Assembly (NCBI GenBank): GCA_902785755.1
Contig: CACZZO010000023.1
Coordinates: 1 to 58,686 of the forward strand
Length of the DNA: 58,686 nucleotides
Direction of reading: 5' to 3'
Source of the DNA: an uncultured Bacteroidia bacterium
GTDB taxonomy: Bacteria; Bacteroidota; Bacteroidia; Bacteroidales; F082
Below are positions 1-7,155 of the stretch, piece by piece. Within the stretch, counting starts at the first letter, position 1; each line of letters opens with the position of its first letter. The position numbers were made by a program, and so were the translations under genes. The notes beneath the pieces are model-generated. The model saw nothing but the letters and a program-made list of their open reading frames with translations, made no database searches and was not told the origin of the DNA.

Positions 1-110
1 TCAACGGCATGATCCAAATTTTAGTATTAATCGGCTGTATTGTTTATCACTTATTATGTCTTTTTGATACTTTTGCATGTCTTTCGACCGCTCGTGATTT
101 GCAATTCGGA

Positions 111-200
111 AGGCGTGAATATGAGCATTTGCAATGCGGGGATGAAATGAAACCAGCCTAAGCAAGACCAGTAAAGGCGGCCTTCGGGTCGCCTTTTTTT
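111..200. repeat. Diverged 90-bp direct repeat, copy 1
   Basis: Copy 1 of a segment repeated at about 536-626, an offset of 425 bp. Both share the core ATGAGCATTTGCAATGCGGG followed by a similar CC-rich linker and then a terminator-like hairpin. The cores are near identical while the hairpin loops differ. Confidence 0.8.
173..200. terminator. Hairpin with TTCG tetraloop
   Basis: AAAGGCGGCC (173-182), loop TTCG, GGTCGCCTTT (187-196), then a T run to 200. A 10-bp stem with one G-T pair and a cUUCGg-type loop is a textbook intrinsic terminator. It probably serves a gene to the left of the window. Confidence 0.8.
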
Positions 201-221
201 GTTGGTGGTTGTAGGGCTGTC

Positions 222-451
222 GTTGCGAGCAGGGACTGTCGTCGCCTGCTTGAGTTCGGGCCGTCCTTTCAGGACTTTGGCGGCATGAGGGAACTCCGTT
301 GCGAGCAGGGACTGTCGTCACCTGCTTGTTTTTGGGTCGTCCTTTCAGGACTTTGGTGGCATGAGGGGGAACTCCGTTGCGAGCAGGGACTGTCGTCGCC
401 TGCTTGTGTTCGGGTCGTCCTTTCAGGACTTTGTCGGCACGAGGGAACCCC
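222..451. repeat. Three tandem 76-78 bp units
   Basis: Units begin at 222, 298 and 376, each with GTTGCGAGCAGGGACTGTCG. Every unit contains two small inverted repeats: AGCAGG with CCTGCT about 13 nt later, and GTCCT-TTC-AGGAC. Substitutions fall mainly outside these paired bases. A -strand frame reads through all three, but it is best seen as repeat translation because the unit lengths are not multiples of three. Confidence 0.85.
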
Positions 452-535
452 GGAGGGGTGAAAGGGTGTTAGACAGGTGGTGGAGCATGGCGGAACCCCT
501 GCCGATGAAAAAACGCCGAGCAACCGTGATTCGGA

Positions 536-626
536 AACCGTGGATATGAGCATTTGCAATGCGGGAATGATACCAACCTAATCAAATCCAGAAAAGGCGG
601 CCTTTGTTTTTGAGGGCCGCCTTTTT
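536..626. repeat. Diverged 90-bp direct repeat, copy 2
   Basis: Second copy of the segment at 111-200, sharing the ATGAGCATTTGCAATGCGGG core and also ending in a hairpin. Confidence 0.8.
592..626. terminator. Bidirectional hairpin terminator
   Basis: AAAAGGCGGCC (592-602) pairs with GGCCGCCTTTT (615-625) around a 12-nt loop, with T-rich flanks in both directions. It lies downstream of the AAA/DUF4143 gene on the - strand and could end that transcript. Confidence 0.75.
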
Positions 627-643
627 GTTGTGTGTTTTGTGAG

Positions 644-708
644 TGTAGGGACGTACCGCGTGCGTCCGCCCAAAACCGTTTGGCGGACATATTCGATGTG
701 TCCCTACA
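644..708. repeat. 65-nt palindromic element spanning a stop codon
   Basis: TGTAGGGAC (644-652) pairs perfectly with GTCCCTACA (700-708). Nested inside, GTCCGCC (664-670) pairs with GGCGGAC (682-688). From memory, elements with TAGGGACG...CGTCCCTA ends recur in intergenic regions of Bacteroidota genomes. The right arm supplies the TAG stop (704-706 on the -) of the AAA/DUF4143 gene. Confidence 0.75.
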
Positions 709-2050
709 GAGGAATCACCCGATAAATCAAATCTTCGGGAATTTGTCGGTTTTCTATGAACATGGTCATATAAACGGGCAGATAAACGGCTTTGCCTTTA
801 ACGGAGATGTTTTCGTTTTGTAGGATGAAACCTTTGGCTATGCCATATTGCTCATTGGCCAGCAGGTGGGTCATGGAAACATGGCGGATGTAGTTTTTCC
901 CCGACTTGACTTCGATGGGCAGCAAAGCTCCGTTGTACTCAATCATGAAGTCAACTTCGCCGTTTTTCTTGCTGTTGTAATAATATAGGTCAAACTGATG
1001 GGCGGTCAGTTCTTGCGCGACAAAGTTTTCATAAATCGCTCCGTAGTTGATGTTGATTTCACCTTGCAATATCTTCAGTTGCAGACCATTGGCATACATG
1101 GCACAAAGTAGTCCTATGTCGTTCATGAATAGTTTGAAAAGATTGCGCGACTTGGATAGCATCAGAGGCAGGGCGGGTTCGTTGGCGCAGTAAGTGGGCA
1201 AGGCAACGCCAGCATCGCGCAGCCAAAGGAAGCGGTTCTCATAACGACTGAATTTTTGGTTCTCGTTCAGGTTCTTCAGCACGAAACGCTTGTTTTTGCT
1301 GTTGATTTCCGACGGAATCAGCATCAGGATTTCGTCCAAATATAGTTTTTCCTTGGGGTCGTATTGGGCAATGTCTTTCTTGTAAAGGTCGATGATGGAT
1401 TTCTGAACCTCTATTACCTTTGCGATATTGTTGGTTTTCAGATAGATGTCGACAGCAGCAGGCATCCCGCCTACAATGAGGTATAGATGGAAGAGTTTCA
1501 TGGTCTGTTGATGGATGAAATCATCAACGGGCGAGAGGTTGTCATAGCCGTTCCTTAAGTGTTCAATGACTTCATCGGAAAAATTGTTTGCTTTCATGAA
1601 CTCCTCGAAATCAAGCGGATACATGGTTCTTATGTCCAAATAGCCTACTGGAAATGAGCGGATGTCTTTCAGTTCCACGCCGAGGAGCGAACCACTCATA
1701 ATGTATTTGTAACTGCCTTCATCGACAAGGAATTTTATTGCTGTGATGATTTCCTTGCAACATTGAACCTCATCGAAAAAGACAATGGTTTTTCCCTTTA
1801 CCATGGGCTTGCCGAAAAGTACCGAAAGGCCGCGCAAAAGGTCATGGGCATTGGTGGATTGCTGAAAAAGTTGGAGGGCATCTTCGTTTTCCAAGAAGTT
1901 GATTTCGACAAATGAAGCGGCATTTTCCTTCAGTGTTTTTCGGATGGAATAGGTCTTGCCCACCTGCCTTGCACCAGTGACCAAAAGGGCTTTTTTGGGG
2001 GATGAACCTATCCATTTTTTTATAGAAAACTCTATCTTTCTGTAAATCAT
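704..2050 (-). CDS. AAA/DUF4143 ATPase
   Basis: A 448-residue ATPase of the AAA_14 plus DUF4143 type, common in multiple copies in Bacteroidota and of uncertain role. Residues 26-33 form a Walker A motif (GARQVGKT). FFDEVQ (91-96) is Walker B, and a sensor-like SGSLLG follows near 119-124. The C-terminal part holds EVDFMIEYNG and PIEVKSG, the acidic and E-x-K elements of a PD-(D/E)xK nuclease-like fold. Three 17-bp direct repeats with 33-bp period lie just upstream of the start and look like a binding site. The TAG stop is provided by the arm of a palindromic element, so the original C-terminus may have been slightly altered. The family is certain; the function is not known. Confidence 0.9.
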   Translation of the reverse strand: MIYRKIEFSIKKWIGSSPKKALLVTGARQVGKTYSIRKTLKENAASFVEINFLENEDALQLFQQSTNAHDLLRGLSVLFGKPMVKGKTIVFFDEVQCCKEIITAIKFLVDEGSYKYIMSGSLLGVELKDIRSFPVGYLDIRTMYPLDFEEFMKANNFSDEVIEHLRNGYDNLSPVDDFIHQQTMKLFHLYLIVGGMPAAVDIYLKTNNIAKVIEVQKSIIDLYKKDIAQYDPKEKLYLDEILMLIPSEINSKNKRFVLKNLNENQKFSRYENRFLWLRDAGVALPTYCANEPALPLMLSKSRNLFKLFMNDIGLLCAMYANGLQLKILQGEININYGAIYENFVAQELTAHQFDLYYYNSKKNGEVDFMIEYNGALLPIEVKSGKNYIRHVSMTHLLANEQYGIAKGFILQNENISVKGKAVYLPVYMTMFIENRQIPEDLIYRVIPL

Positions 2051-2067
2051 ATTAATAAATATATAAT

Positions 2068-2150
2068 TGTCCGTTTTTCGGCAACAAAATTACATAAAAT
2101 TGTCCGTTTTTCGGCAATAAAATTACATAAAAATGTCCGTTTTTCGGCAA
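2068..2150. promoter_or_regulatory. Three 33-bp-spaced direct repeats upstream of the ATPase
   Basis: TGTCCGTTTTTCGGCAA occurs identically at 2068-2084, 2101-2117 and 2134-2150, an exact 33-bp period with AT-rich linkers that are also nearly identical. The first copy is 18 bp before the ATPase start (2050, -). Three phased, identical sites next to one gene suggest a cooperative operator, but no binding protein is known. A comparable triple repeat with 23-bp period lies next to an ATPase-like remnant at 17692-17752. Confidence 0.75.
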
Positions 2151-2224
2151 AATGGTCATGTAAACGATATCCAGTAATTTGTTCCTTTAGAGTTCCCCAT
2201 GTTTTTATGTATCTGATTTTTTCC

Positions 2225-2232
2225 TATCTTTG
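2225..2232 (+). promoter_or_regulatory. -7 box for serS
   Basis: TATCTTTG matches the Bacteroidota sigma consensus TAnnTTTG, 30 nt before the serS start. Confidence 0.7.
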
Positions 2233-2262
2233 CCCGTTTTTAAGAAGCAAAACGATACACCT

Positions 2263-3540
2263 ATGATAGACATCAAGTTTTTAGTCAAGAACCCGGATTT
2301 GGTTCGGGAAAACATCAAGAAGAAGTTTCAGGATAACAAGTTGCCTCTCGTGGACGAGGCGGTCAATTTATACACGCAATATTGTGATTGCCAGCAACGT
2401 GCCGACGACCTCCGCTCGCAACGCAACTCCATTTCCAAGGAAATTGGCATCCTCTTCAAGAACAAGGAAGTGGAAAAGGCCAACGAAATGAAGAAACTCG
2501 TTGAGGTCAACGCGCAGGAATTGGAGCAACTTGGCAAACAGCAGACCTCGCTCATGGAGCAACTCACGAAGGTGATGTATTCCATCCCGAACATCATCGC
2601 GCCCGAGGTGCCGATAGGGAAGGACGATACCTTCAACGTGGAGAAGGAACGCTTCGGCGAGCCTGTCGTACCCGATTTCGAGGTGCCATATCATGCCGAC
2701 ATCATGGCCAAGTTCAACGGTTTGGATTTGGATTCCGCGCACCGCGTGGCGGGCAACGGTTTCTATTACCTGATGGGCGACATTGCACGGCTTCATTCCG
2801 CCGTCATCACCTACGCCCGTGATTTTATGATAGATAGAGGCTTCACTTATTGTGTGCCTCCGTTCATGGTGCGCAGCGAAATTGTCAGCGGCGTGATGAG
2901 TTTCGCCGAGATGGACGCGATGATGTATAAGATTGAAGGCGAGGACCTTTACCTCATTGGCACCAGCGAACACTCCATGATTGGCAAGTTCATCGACCAA
3001 ATCGTGCCCGAAGAAAGCCTGCCGCTCACTTTGACGAGTTATTCGCCCTGCTTCCGCAAGGAGAAAGGCGCACACGGCATTGAGGAACGCGGCGTGTATC
3101 GCATTCACCAGTTCGAGAAACAGGAGATGGTCGTCCTTTGCAAGCAGGAGGATGCCGATTATTGGTACGAGCAGATGTGGAAGAACACTGTGGATTTGTT
3201 CCGCTCGATGGACATTCCCGTCCGCACCCTTGAATGTTGTTCCGGCGACTTGGCCGACCTGAAGGTGAAGTCGCTTGACGTGGAGGCATGGTCGCCGCGC
3301 CAGAAGAAATACTTCGAGGTGGGTAGTTGCTCTTATCTTGGTGACGCTCAGGCGCGTAGACTGAAAATCAGAATCAAGGGGAAGAACGGCAACTATTTCG
3401 CCCACACCTTGAACAATACGGTGGTCGCCCCGCCGCGCATGTTGATTGCCTTCTTGGAGAACAACCTCCGCGCCGACGGTTCGGTAGCCATCCCGAAGGC
3501 CTTGCAACCCTACATGGGTGGAAAAACTGAAATTAGATGA
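2263..3540 (+). CDS. serS: Seryl-tRNA synthetase
   Basis: A class II aminoacyl-tRNA synthetase of 425 residues that charges tRNA-Ser. The N-terminal roughly 110 residues form the helical tRNA-binding arm. The catalytic core has motif 2 with FRKEKGAHG and YRIHQFEKQEM, and motif 3 near TVVAPPRMLIAFLEN. I chose the ATG at 2263 because it begins the conserved MIDIKFL and follows a -7 box; an upstream TTG at 2230 overlaps that box. Motif 2 differs from the FRxEAGSxGxDxRG form I recall for Bacteroides SerRS and looks more like a clostridial or archaeal version, so the gene may have been acquired. A word-repeat hairpin begins at its stop codon. Confidence 0.93.
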   Translation: MIDIKFLVKNPDLVRENIKKKFQDNKLPLVDEAVNLYTQYCDCQQRADDLRSQRNSISKEIGILFKNKEVEKANEMKKLVEVNAQELEQLGKQQTSLMEQLTKVMYSIPNIIAPEVPIGKDDTFNVEKERFGEPVVPDFEVPYHADIMAKFNGLDLDSAHRVAGNGFYYLMGDIARLHSAVITYARDFMIDRGFTYCVPPFMVRSEIVSGVMSFAEMDAMMYKIEGEDLYLIGTSEHSMIGKFIDQIVPEESLPLTLTSYSPCFRKEKGAHGIEERGVYRIHQFEKQEMVVLCKQEDADYWYEQMWKNTVDLFRSMDIPVRTLECCSGDLADLKVKSLDVEAWSPRQKKYFEVGSCSYLGDAQARRLKIRIKGKNGNYFAHTLNNTVVAPPRMLIAFLENNLRADGSVAIPKALQPYMGGKTEIR

Positions 3541-3651
3541 TTATGACCATTGACCATGACTATGACCACTTTCACGGAAAAGGCGAAGTTCCAGCCCTCG
3601 GTTGAAGTGGTCATGGTCATTGTCATAGGCCATGGTAAAAAAAGATAAACT
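3541..3651. repeat. Word-repeat hairpin in the serS-GT2 gap
   Basis: The 111-bp gap starts with repeated ATGACC-type words (about 3541-3572) and ends with the complementary GTCATG-type words (about 3614-3636). AAGTGGTCAT pairs with ATGACCACTT at the base of the loop. The words are 6-7 nt long and vary slightly (GACCATT, GACCAT, GACTAT). The left arm starts directly after the serS TGA. Confidence 0.8.
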
Positions 3652-4593
3652 ATGGACATATCAATCGTCGTACCGCTGTTGAATGAGGCTGAGTCGCTGC
3701 CCGAGTTGGAGGCATGGATTCGTCGCGTGATGGACGAGCATGGCTTTTCCTATGAAATCGTCTTTGTCGATGACGGCTCCACGGACAATTCTTGGGCCAT
3801 CATCCAAGGGCTTTCGCAGGCCAATCCGAATGTGAAGGCCTTGCGTTTCAGGCGCAACTATGGCAAATCGCCAGCCTTGAACGAAGGTTTCAAGATTGTG
3901 GAAGGCGATGTGGTCATTACGATGGACGCCGACCTTCAGGACAGCCCCGATGAAATTCCTGGACTTTACAAAATGATTAAGGAAGAGGGTTACGACCTCG
4001 TATCGGGCTGGAAGAAAGTGCGTTACGACTCAAAGTTGATGAAAAACATCCCGTCCAAGTTCTTCAATTGGACCACGCGGGTGATGTCGGGCATTAAGTT
4101 GCACGATTTCAATTGCGGCTTGAAGGCTTATCGCAAGGAAGTGGTGAAAAGCATTCAAGTTTACGGCGAAATGCACCGCTACATCCCCGTCATTGCTAAG
4201 ATGAACGGTTTCAGCCACATAGGGGAGAAAGTCGTTCACCATCAGAAGCGGAAATATGGCAGTAGCAAGTTTGGCATGAGCCGTTTCATTCGCGGCTATC
4301 TCGACCTGCTGACCATCAATTTCATCTCGAAATTCAGCAACCGACCCATGCACTTTTTCGGTGTGTTGGGTTCCATCACGTTCCTGATAGGTTTCGTCAT
4401 TGCTGCGTATTTGACCTACATTCGGCTGTTTGCCCATGCTTACGGCATGACAAACAGGCCTTTGTTCTATTTCGCGCTTTTGGCCATCGTTTTGGGCGTG
4501 CAACTCTTCTCTACAGGTTTTCTCGCCGAGATGATTACCTCGACGCAACGCGATAAACGAGTTTATTCCATTTCGGAGCGCATCAACGCATAA
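3652..4593 (+). CDS. GT2 polyprenyl-phosphate glycosyltransferase
   Basis: A 313-residue family 2 glycosyltransferase of the DPM1/GtrB type, which transfers a sugar from a nucleotide donor to a polyprenyl phosphate at the inner membrane. Residues 2-18 carry the opening ISIVVPLLNEAE strand, FVDDGSTDNS follows near 38-47, and the metal-binding MDADLQDSPDE lies around residue 90-100. Two membrane helices near the C-terminus (about 235-260 and 275-300) anchor it. The sugar and acceptor cannot be told from sequence. It is co-directional with serS, and a strong terminator follows. Confidence 0.9.
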   Translation: MDISIVVPLLNEAESLPELEAWIRRVMDEHGFSYEIVFVDDGSTDNSWAIIQGLSQANPNVKALRFRRNYGKSPALNEGFKIVEGDVVITMDADLQDSPDEIPGLYKMIKEEGYDLVSGWKKVRYDSKLMKNIPSKFFNWTTRVMSGIKLHDFNCGLKAYRKEVVKSIQVYGEMHRYIPVIAKMNGFSHIGEKVVHHQKRKYGSSKFGMSRFIRGYLDLLTINFISKFSNRPMHFFGVLGSITFLIGFVIAAYLTYIRLFAHAYGMTNRPLFYFALLAIVLGVQLFSTGFLAEMITSTQRDKRVYSISERINA

Positions 4594-4595
4594 CG

Positions 4596-4624
4596 AAAAA
4601 GCCACCAAAACGGTGGCTTTTTTT
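4596..4624 (+). terminator. Terminator after the GT2 gene
   Basis: AAAAGCCACC (4597-4606), loop AAAAC, GGTGGCTTTT (4612-4621), then T residues. Confidence 0.85.
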
Positions 4625-4642
4625 ATGCTTGTTTCCTGTAAA

Positions 4643-5074
4643 TCAATACAATTCGTCGAAACCGCCATCGATGCTTTCATCGAAGCTGTCGCCAAATTCA
4701 TCGTTGAATTCCTCCTCGTCGAACTCGTCCTCAAATTCGTCGAAGGGCGAATCATCGGCAAAGTCGTTGTTTTCCCAGTCGAAGTCGCGCTCCAATTTCG
4801 ATTCGTCGAACTCGTCCTCCTCGTCGTGGCCGCTGATGAAGTCGTCAATCTCGTCATCGCTCATCTTGTCGAAGTTCACGTCAAGCAAAGCCGAGTCGTT
4901 GATGGCGCGGTTCATGGATTTCAATTCGCGCATCACTGAGGGTGAAACATAGAACTCATCGATGTTTTCTTCGCAGTATTTCAGGTATTTAGGGTCTTTT
5001 TCGTACACTTCGGCGATGGTCATGCCCTCGTATTTTCCGAAAGTGAAAACTGAATCAATGTCATAGAATTTCAT
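4643..5074 (-). CDS. Acidic protein with ExoX-like C-terminal domain
   Basis: A 143-residue protein. Residues 8-40 (FTFGKYEGMTIAEV, then DPKYLKYCEEN) match the small ExoX-like C-terminal domain found at the ends of DnaQ-type exonucleases and as stand-alone proteins. The C-terminal 60 residues are almost entirely Asp, Glu, Phe and Ser with no visible catalytic motif, so no nuclease activity is predicted. The start at 5074 is preceded by AAAGAAAGG, a plausible ribosome site. The role is unknown; the acidic tail could mimic DNA or bind basic proteins. Confidence 0.75.
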   Translation of the reverse strand: MKFYDIDSVFTFGKYEGMTIAEVYEKDPKYLKYCEENIDEFYVSPSVMRELKSMNRAINDSALLDVNFDKMSDDEIDDFISGHDEEDEFDESKLERDFDWENNDFADDSPFDEFEDEFDEEEFNDEFGDSFDESIDGGFDELY

Positions 5075-5158
5075 ATTGTTGCCTTTCTTTTTGTCAGTTA
5101 TTGGTGTCGTTTCGAGTCCGCAAATATCATGCATTTTTCGGTTTGTCGCAACAAAAAA

Positions 5159-5530
5159 CTACTTTTTGAACGCGAAAAACACGGCGAGGATGATGAAGAG
5201 GAAGGAAAGGATATGGTTCCAGCGGAAAGTTTCGGTCTTGAAGACGGTAATCACGATGACGGTGAACACGGTCAGCGAGACGGCTTCTTGTATGACTTTC
5301 AACTGGATAAGGTTGAATGGGCCACCGTTTTGCATGGCGCCGATGCGGTTGGCAGGGATCATGAACGAATACTCGAACAAGGCGACACCCCACGACATGA
5401 GGATGACCAAAAAGAGCGGCCAATCCTTTGACGAAGGGACGATTTCGAGCAGTTTGAGTTGGCCGTACCACGCAAAAGTCATAAAGATGTTGGAAACGAT
5501 CAGCAAAAGGATGGTGTAAATGCCTTTCAT
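5159..5530 (-). CDS. Small DMT-type membrane protein (DUF486)
   Basis: A 123-residue inner-membrane protein with four predicted helices. It matches the DUF486 branch of the drug/metabolite transporter superfamily (WYGQLKL, SWGVALFEYSFMIPANRIG, LIQLKVIQEAVSL). These half-size proteins probably dimerise; the substrate is unknown. The start at 5530 sits 23 nt after a -7 box and removes a long unsupported extension. It is transcribed divergently from the symporter gene, with the two -7 boxes about 35 bp apart. Confidence 0.85.
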   Translation of the reverse strand: MKGIYTILLLIVSNIFMTFAWYGQLKLLEIVPSSKDWPLFLVILMSWGVALFEYSFMIPANRIGAMQNGGPFNLIQLKVIQEAVSLTVFTVIVITVFKTETFRWNHILSFLFIILAVFFAFKK

Positions 5531-5553
5531 GGGAAATAGTTTGTTTTGGGCGG

Positions 5554-5561
5554 CAAAAATA
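5554..5561 (-). promoter_or_regulatory. -7 box for the DUF486 gene
   Basis: TATTTTTG on the - strand, 23 nt before the start at 5530. Confidence 0.65.
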
Positions 5562-5595
5562 GCGTTTTTTTCGGCGCGGCGGCTGCAATAATTCC

Positions 5596-5603
5596 TATTT
5601 TTG
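5596..5603 (+). promoter_or_regulatory. -7 box for the symporter gene
   Basis: TATTTTTG, 20 nt before the start at 5624; forms a divergent pair with 5554-5561. Confidence 0.65.
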
Positions 5604-5623
5604 CACACTCAAACGCAAATCCT

Positions 5624-7102
5624 ATGACACCAACCATCATCCTTTTCGTTTTTGTCGCCTATACGGTTCTTCTCTTTGTGATTTCGCACTTCACGGCGCG
5701 GAAATCCGACAATGCCGCGTTTTTCCGTGGGAACAAGAATTCGCCGTGGTTCGTGGTGGCTTACGGCATGATTGGTGCCTCTTTGTCAGGTGTGACGTTC
5801 ATGTCAGTGCCGGGAGGTGTCTATACAGGACAGTTTACATATATGCCTTTGGTTTTTGGCTATGTGCTTGGTTATGCGCTGATTGCGTTGATATTGCTAC
5901 CCTTGTATTATCGGCTTAACCTGACTTCGATTTACACCTATTTAAATATGCGCTTCGGGCCGAGGTCGGAGAAGACGGGTGCGGCGTTTTTCATTTTGTC
6001 ACGATTGTTGGGTTCGGCGTTGCGGATGTATCTCGTTGTCTTTGTGCTGTATGAGTTCGTTTTCAAGGATTGGGGCGTGCCATTTTGGGTGCCGGCGGTC
6101 ATTTTCATCGCCATTATTTTGCTCTACACTTTCAAGGGCGGCATCAAAACGGTGGTTTGGACGGACACTTTGCAGACGACTTTCCTCCTGTTGGCGGCTT
6201 TCCTGACGGCATGGTTCATCCTGAAAAACCTCAACATTTCGTTGGGCGACCTGCTGAAATCGGCCTCGGAAAAGGGTTATACCAAGATGTTTGAAACCGA
6301 TTGGACGCATAACAAGTTTTGGGTCAAGCAGTTGCTGAGTGGAATGTTCATCACCATCACCATGACGGGCCTCGACCAAGATATGATGCAGAAAAACCTG
6401 ACTTGCAGGAATTTGCGTGATGCACAAAAGAATGTGATGACCTCAAGCCTGTTGTTTGTGGTGGTCAATGCGTTGTTCCTTTGCCTCGGTGCTTCGTTGA
6501 TTTGTTACGCTCAGGCAAAGGGATTCCAACTGCCTGTGAATGAGGCTGGTGTTGTGGTCAACGACAAGATTTTCCCATCGGTTGCTTTCAGTTTGAGCAA
6601 ATTCACGGCGATAGTGTTTGTCATTGGCTTGGTGGCGGCGGGCTATTCCAGTGCAGATGGTACCTTAACCGCCTTAACCACAACGTTTTGCTTCGATTTT
6701 ATGCACTTCGACAAGAAACAATTGACCGAAGCGCAAATCACCAAATACCGCAAGTGGATCCATGTGGCGTTTGCCCTGCTTTACTTGTTGGTAATCATTG
6801 CGTTCCGCCCGTTCCACAACGAATCATTAATAGATAAGGTGTTCGACATTGCAGGTTACACTTACGGGCCGTTGTTAGGTTTGTACACTTTCGGCTTGTT
6901 CATCAAAAACAGGAGGGTCATCGATAGGGCAGTGCCTTTCATTGCCGTTGCGTCGCCCATCGTGAGTTACTTTCTGAAGATGTATTCGCCGCAATTGTTC
7001 GGAGGTTATCGGATTGGGTTTGAGATATTGATTATCAATGGTTTGCTGACCTTCTTGTCGTTGCTGGTTTTCAGCCGAAAGGAAAAAACATCCACAAAAT
7101 GA
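5624..7102 (+). CDS. Sodium:solute symporter (SSS family)
   Basis: A 492-residue inner-membrane transporter with about 13 helices that couples sodium entry to solute uptake. Family features include the first-helix segment followed by GASLSGVTFMSVPG (about 50-63) and the GYALIALILLPLYYRL segment; a later stretch reads AAGYSSADGTLTALTTT. The start at 5624 follows the -7 box by 20 nt and opens directly with a hydrophobic helix. The substrate cannot be assigned. It is followed closely by DUF4831, which has its own -7 box. Confidence 0.9.
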   Translation: MTPTIILFVFVAYTVLLFVISHFTARKSDNAAFFRGNKNSPWFVVAYGMIGASLSGVTFMSVPGGVYTGQFTYMPLVFGYVLGYALIALILLPLYYRLNLTSIYTYLNMRFGPRSEKTGAAFFILSRLLGSALRMYLVVFVLYEFVFKDWGVPFWVPAVIFIAIILLYTFKGGIKTVVWTDTLQTTFLLLAAFLTAWFILKNLNISLGDLLKSASEKGYTKMFETDWTHNKFWVKQLLSGMFITITMTGLDQDMMQKNLTCRNLRDAQKNVMTSSLLFVVVNALFLCLGASLICYAQAKGFQLPVNEAGVVVNDKIFPSVAFSLSKFTAIVFVIGLVAAGYSSADGTLTALTTTFCFDFMHFDKKQLTEAQITKYRKWIHVAFALLYLLVIIAFRPFHNESLIDKVFDIAGYTYGPLLGLYTFGLFIKNRRVIDRAVPFIAVASPIVSYFLKMYSPQLFGGYRIGFEILIINGLLTFLSLLVFSRKEKTSTK

Positions 7103-7122
7103 CGGGATTGCCGAAAAATTTG

Positions 7123-7130
7123 TATTTTTG
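7123..7130 (+). promoter_or_regulatory. -7 box for the DUF4831 gene
   Basis: TATTTTTG, 25 nt before the ATG at 7156. Confidence 0.65.
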
Positions 7131-7155
7131 AAGTTTGAATTTAAACCTTACAGAA

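Larger units (their letters stand above)
1..703. other. Non-coding repeat island
   Basis: I see no credible gene here; the short open frames are repeat translations. The stretch holds two related copies of a roughly 90-bp segment (about 111-200 and 536-626), each ending in a strong hairpin. Between them lie three tandem 76-78 bp units. A long palindromic element (644-708) closes the island and runs into the stop codon of the next gene. The order segment A, three repeats, segment A' suggests growth by duplication. Confidence 0.75.

Noticed and set aside
222..451. Possible CRISPR array at 222-451, 2068-2150 or 17692-17752
   Set aside because: Only three units each, without unique spacers of constant length, and no cas genes are in the window.
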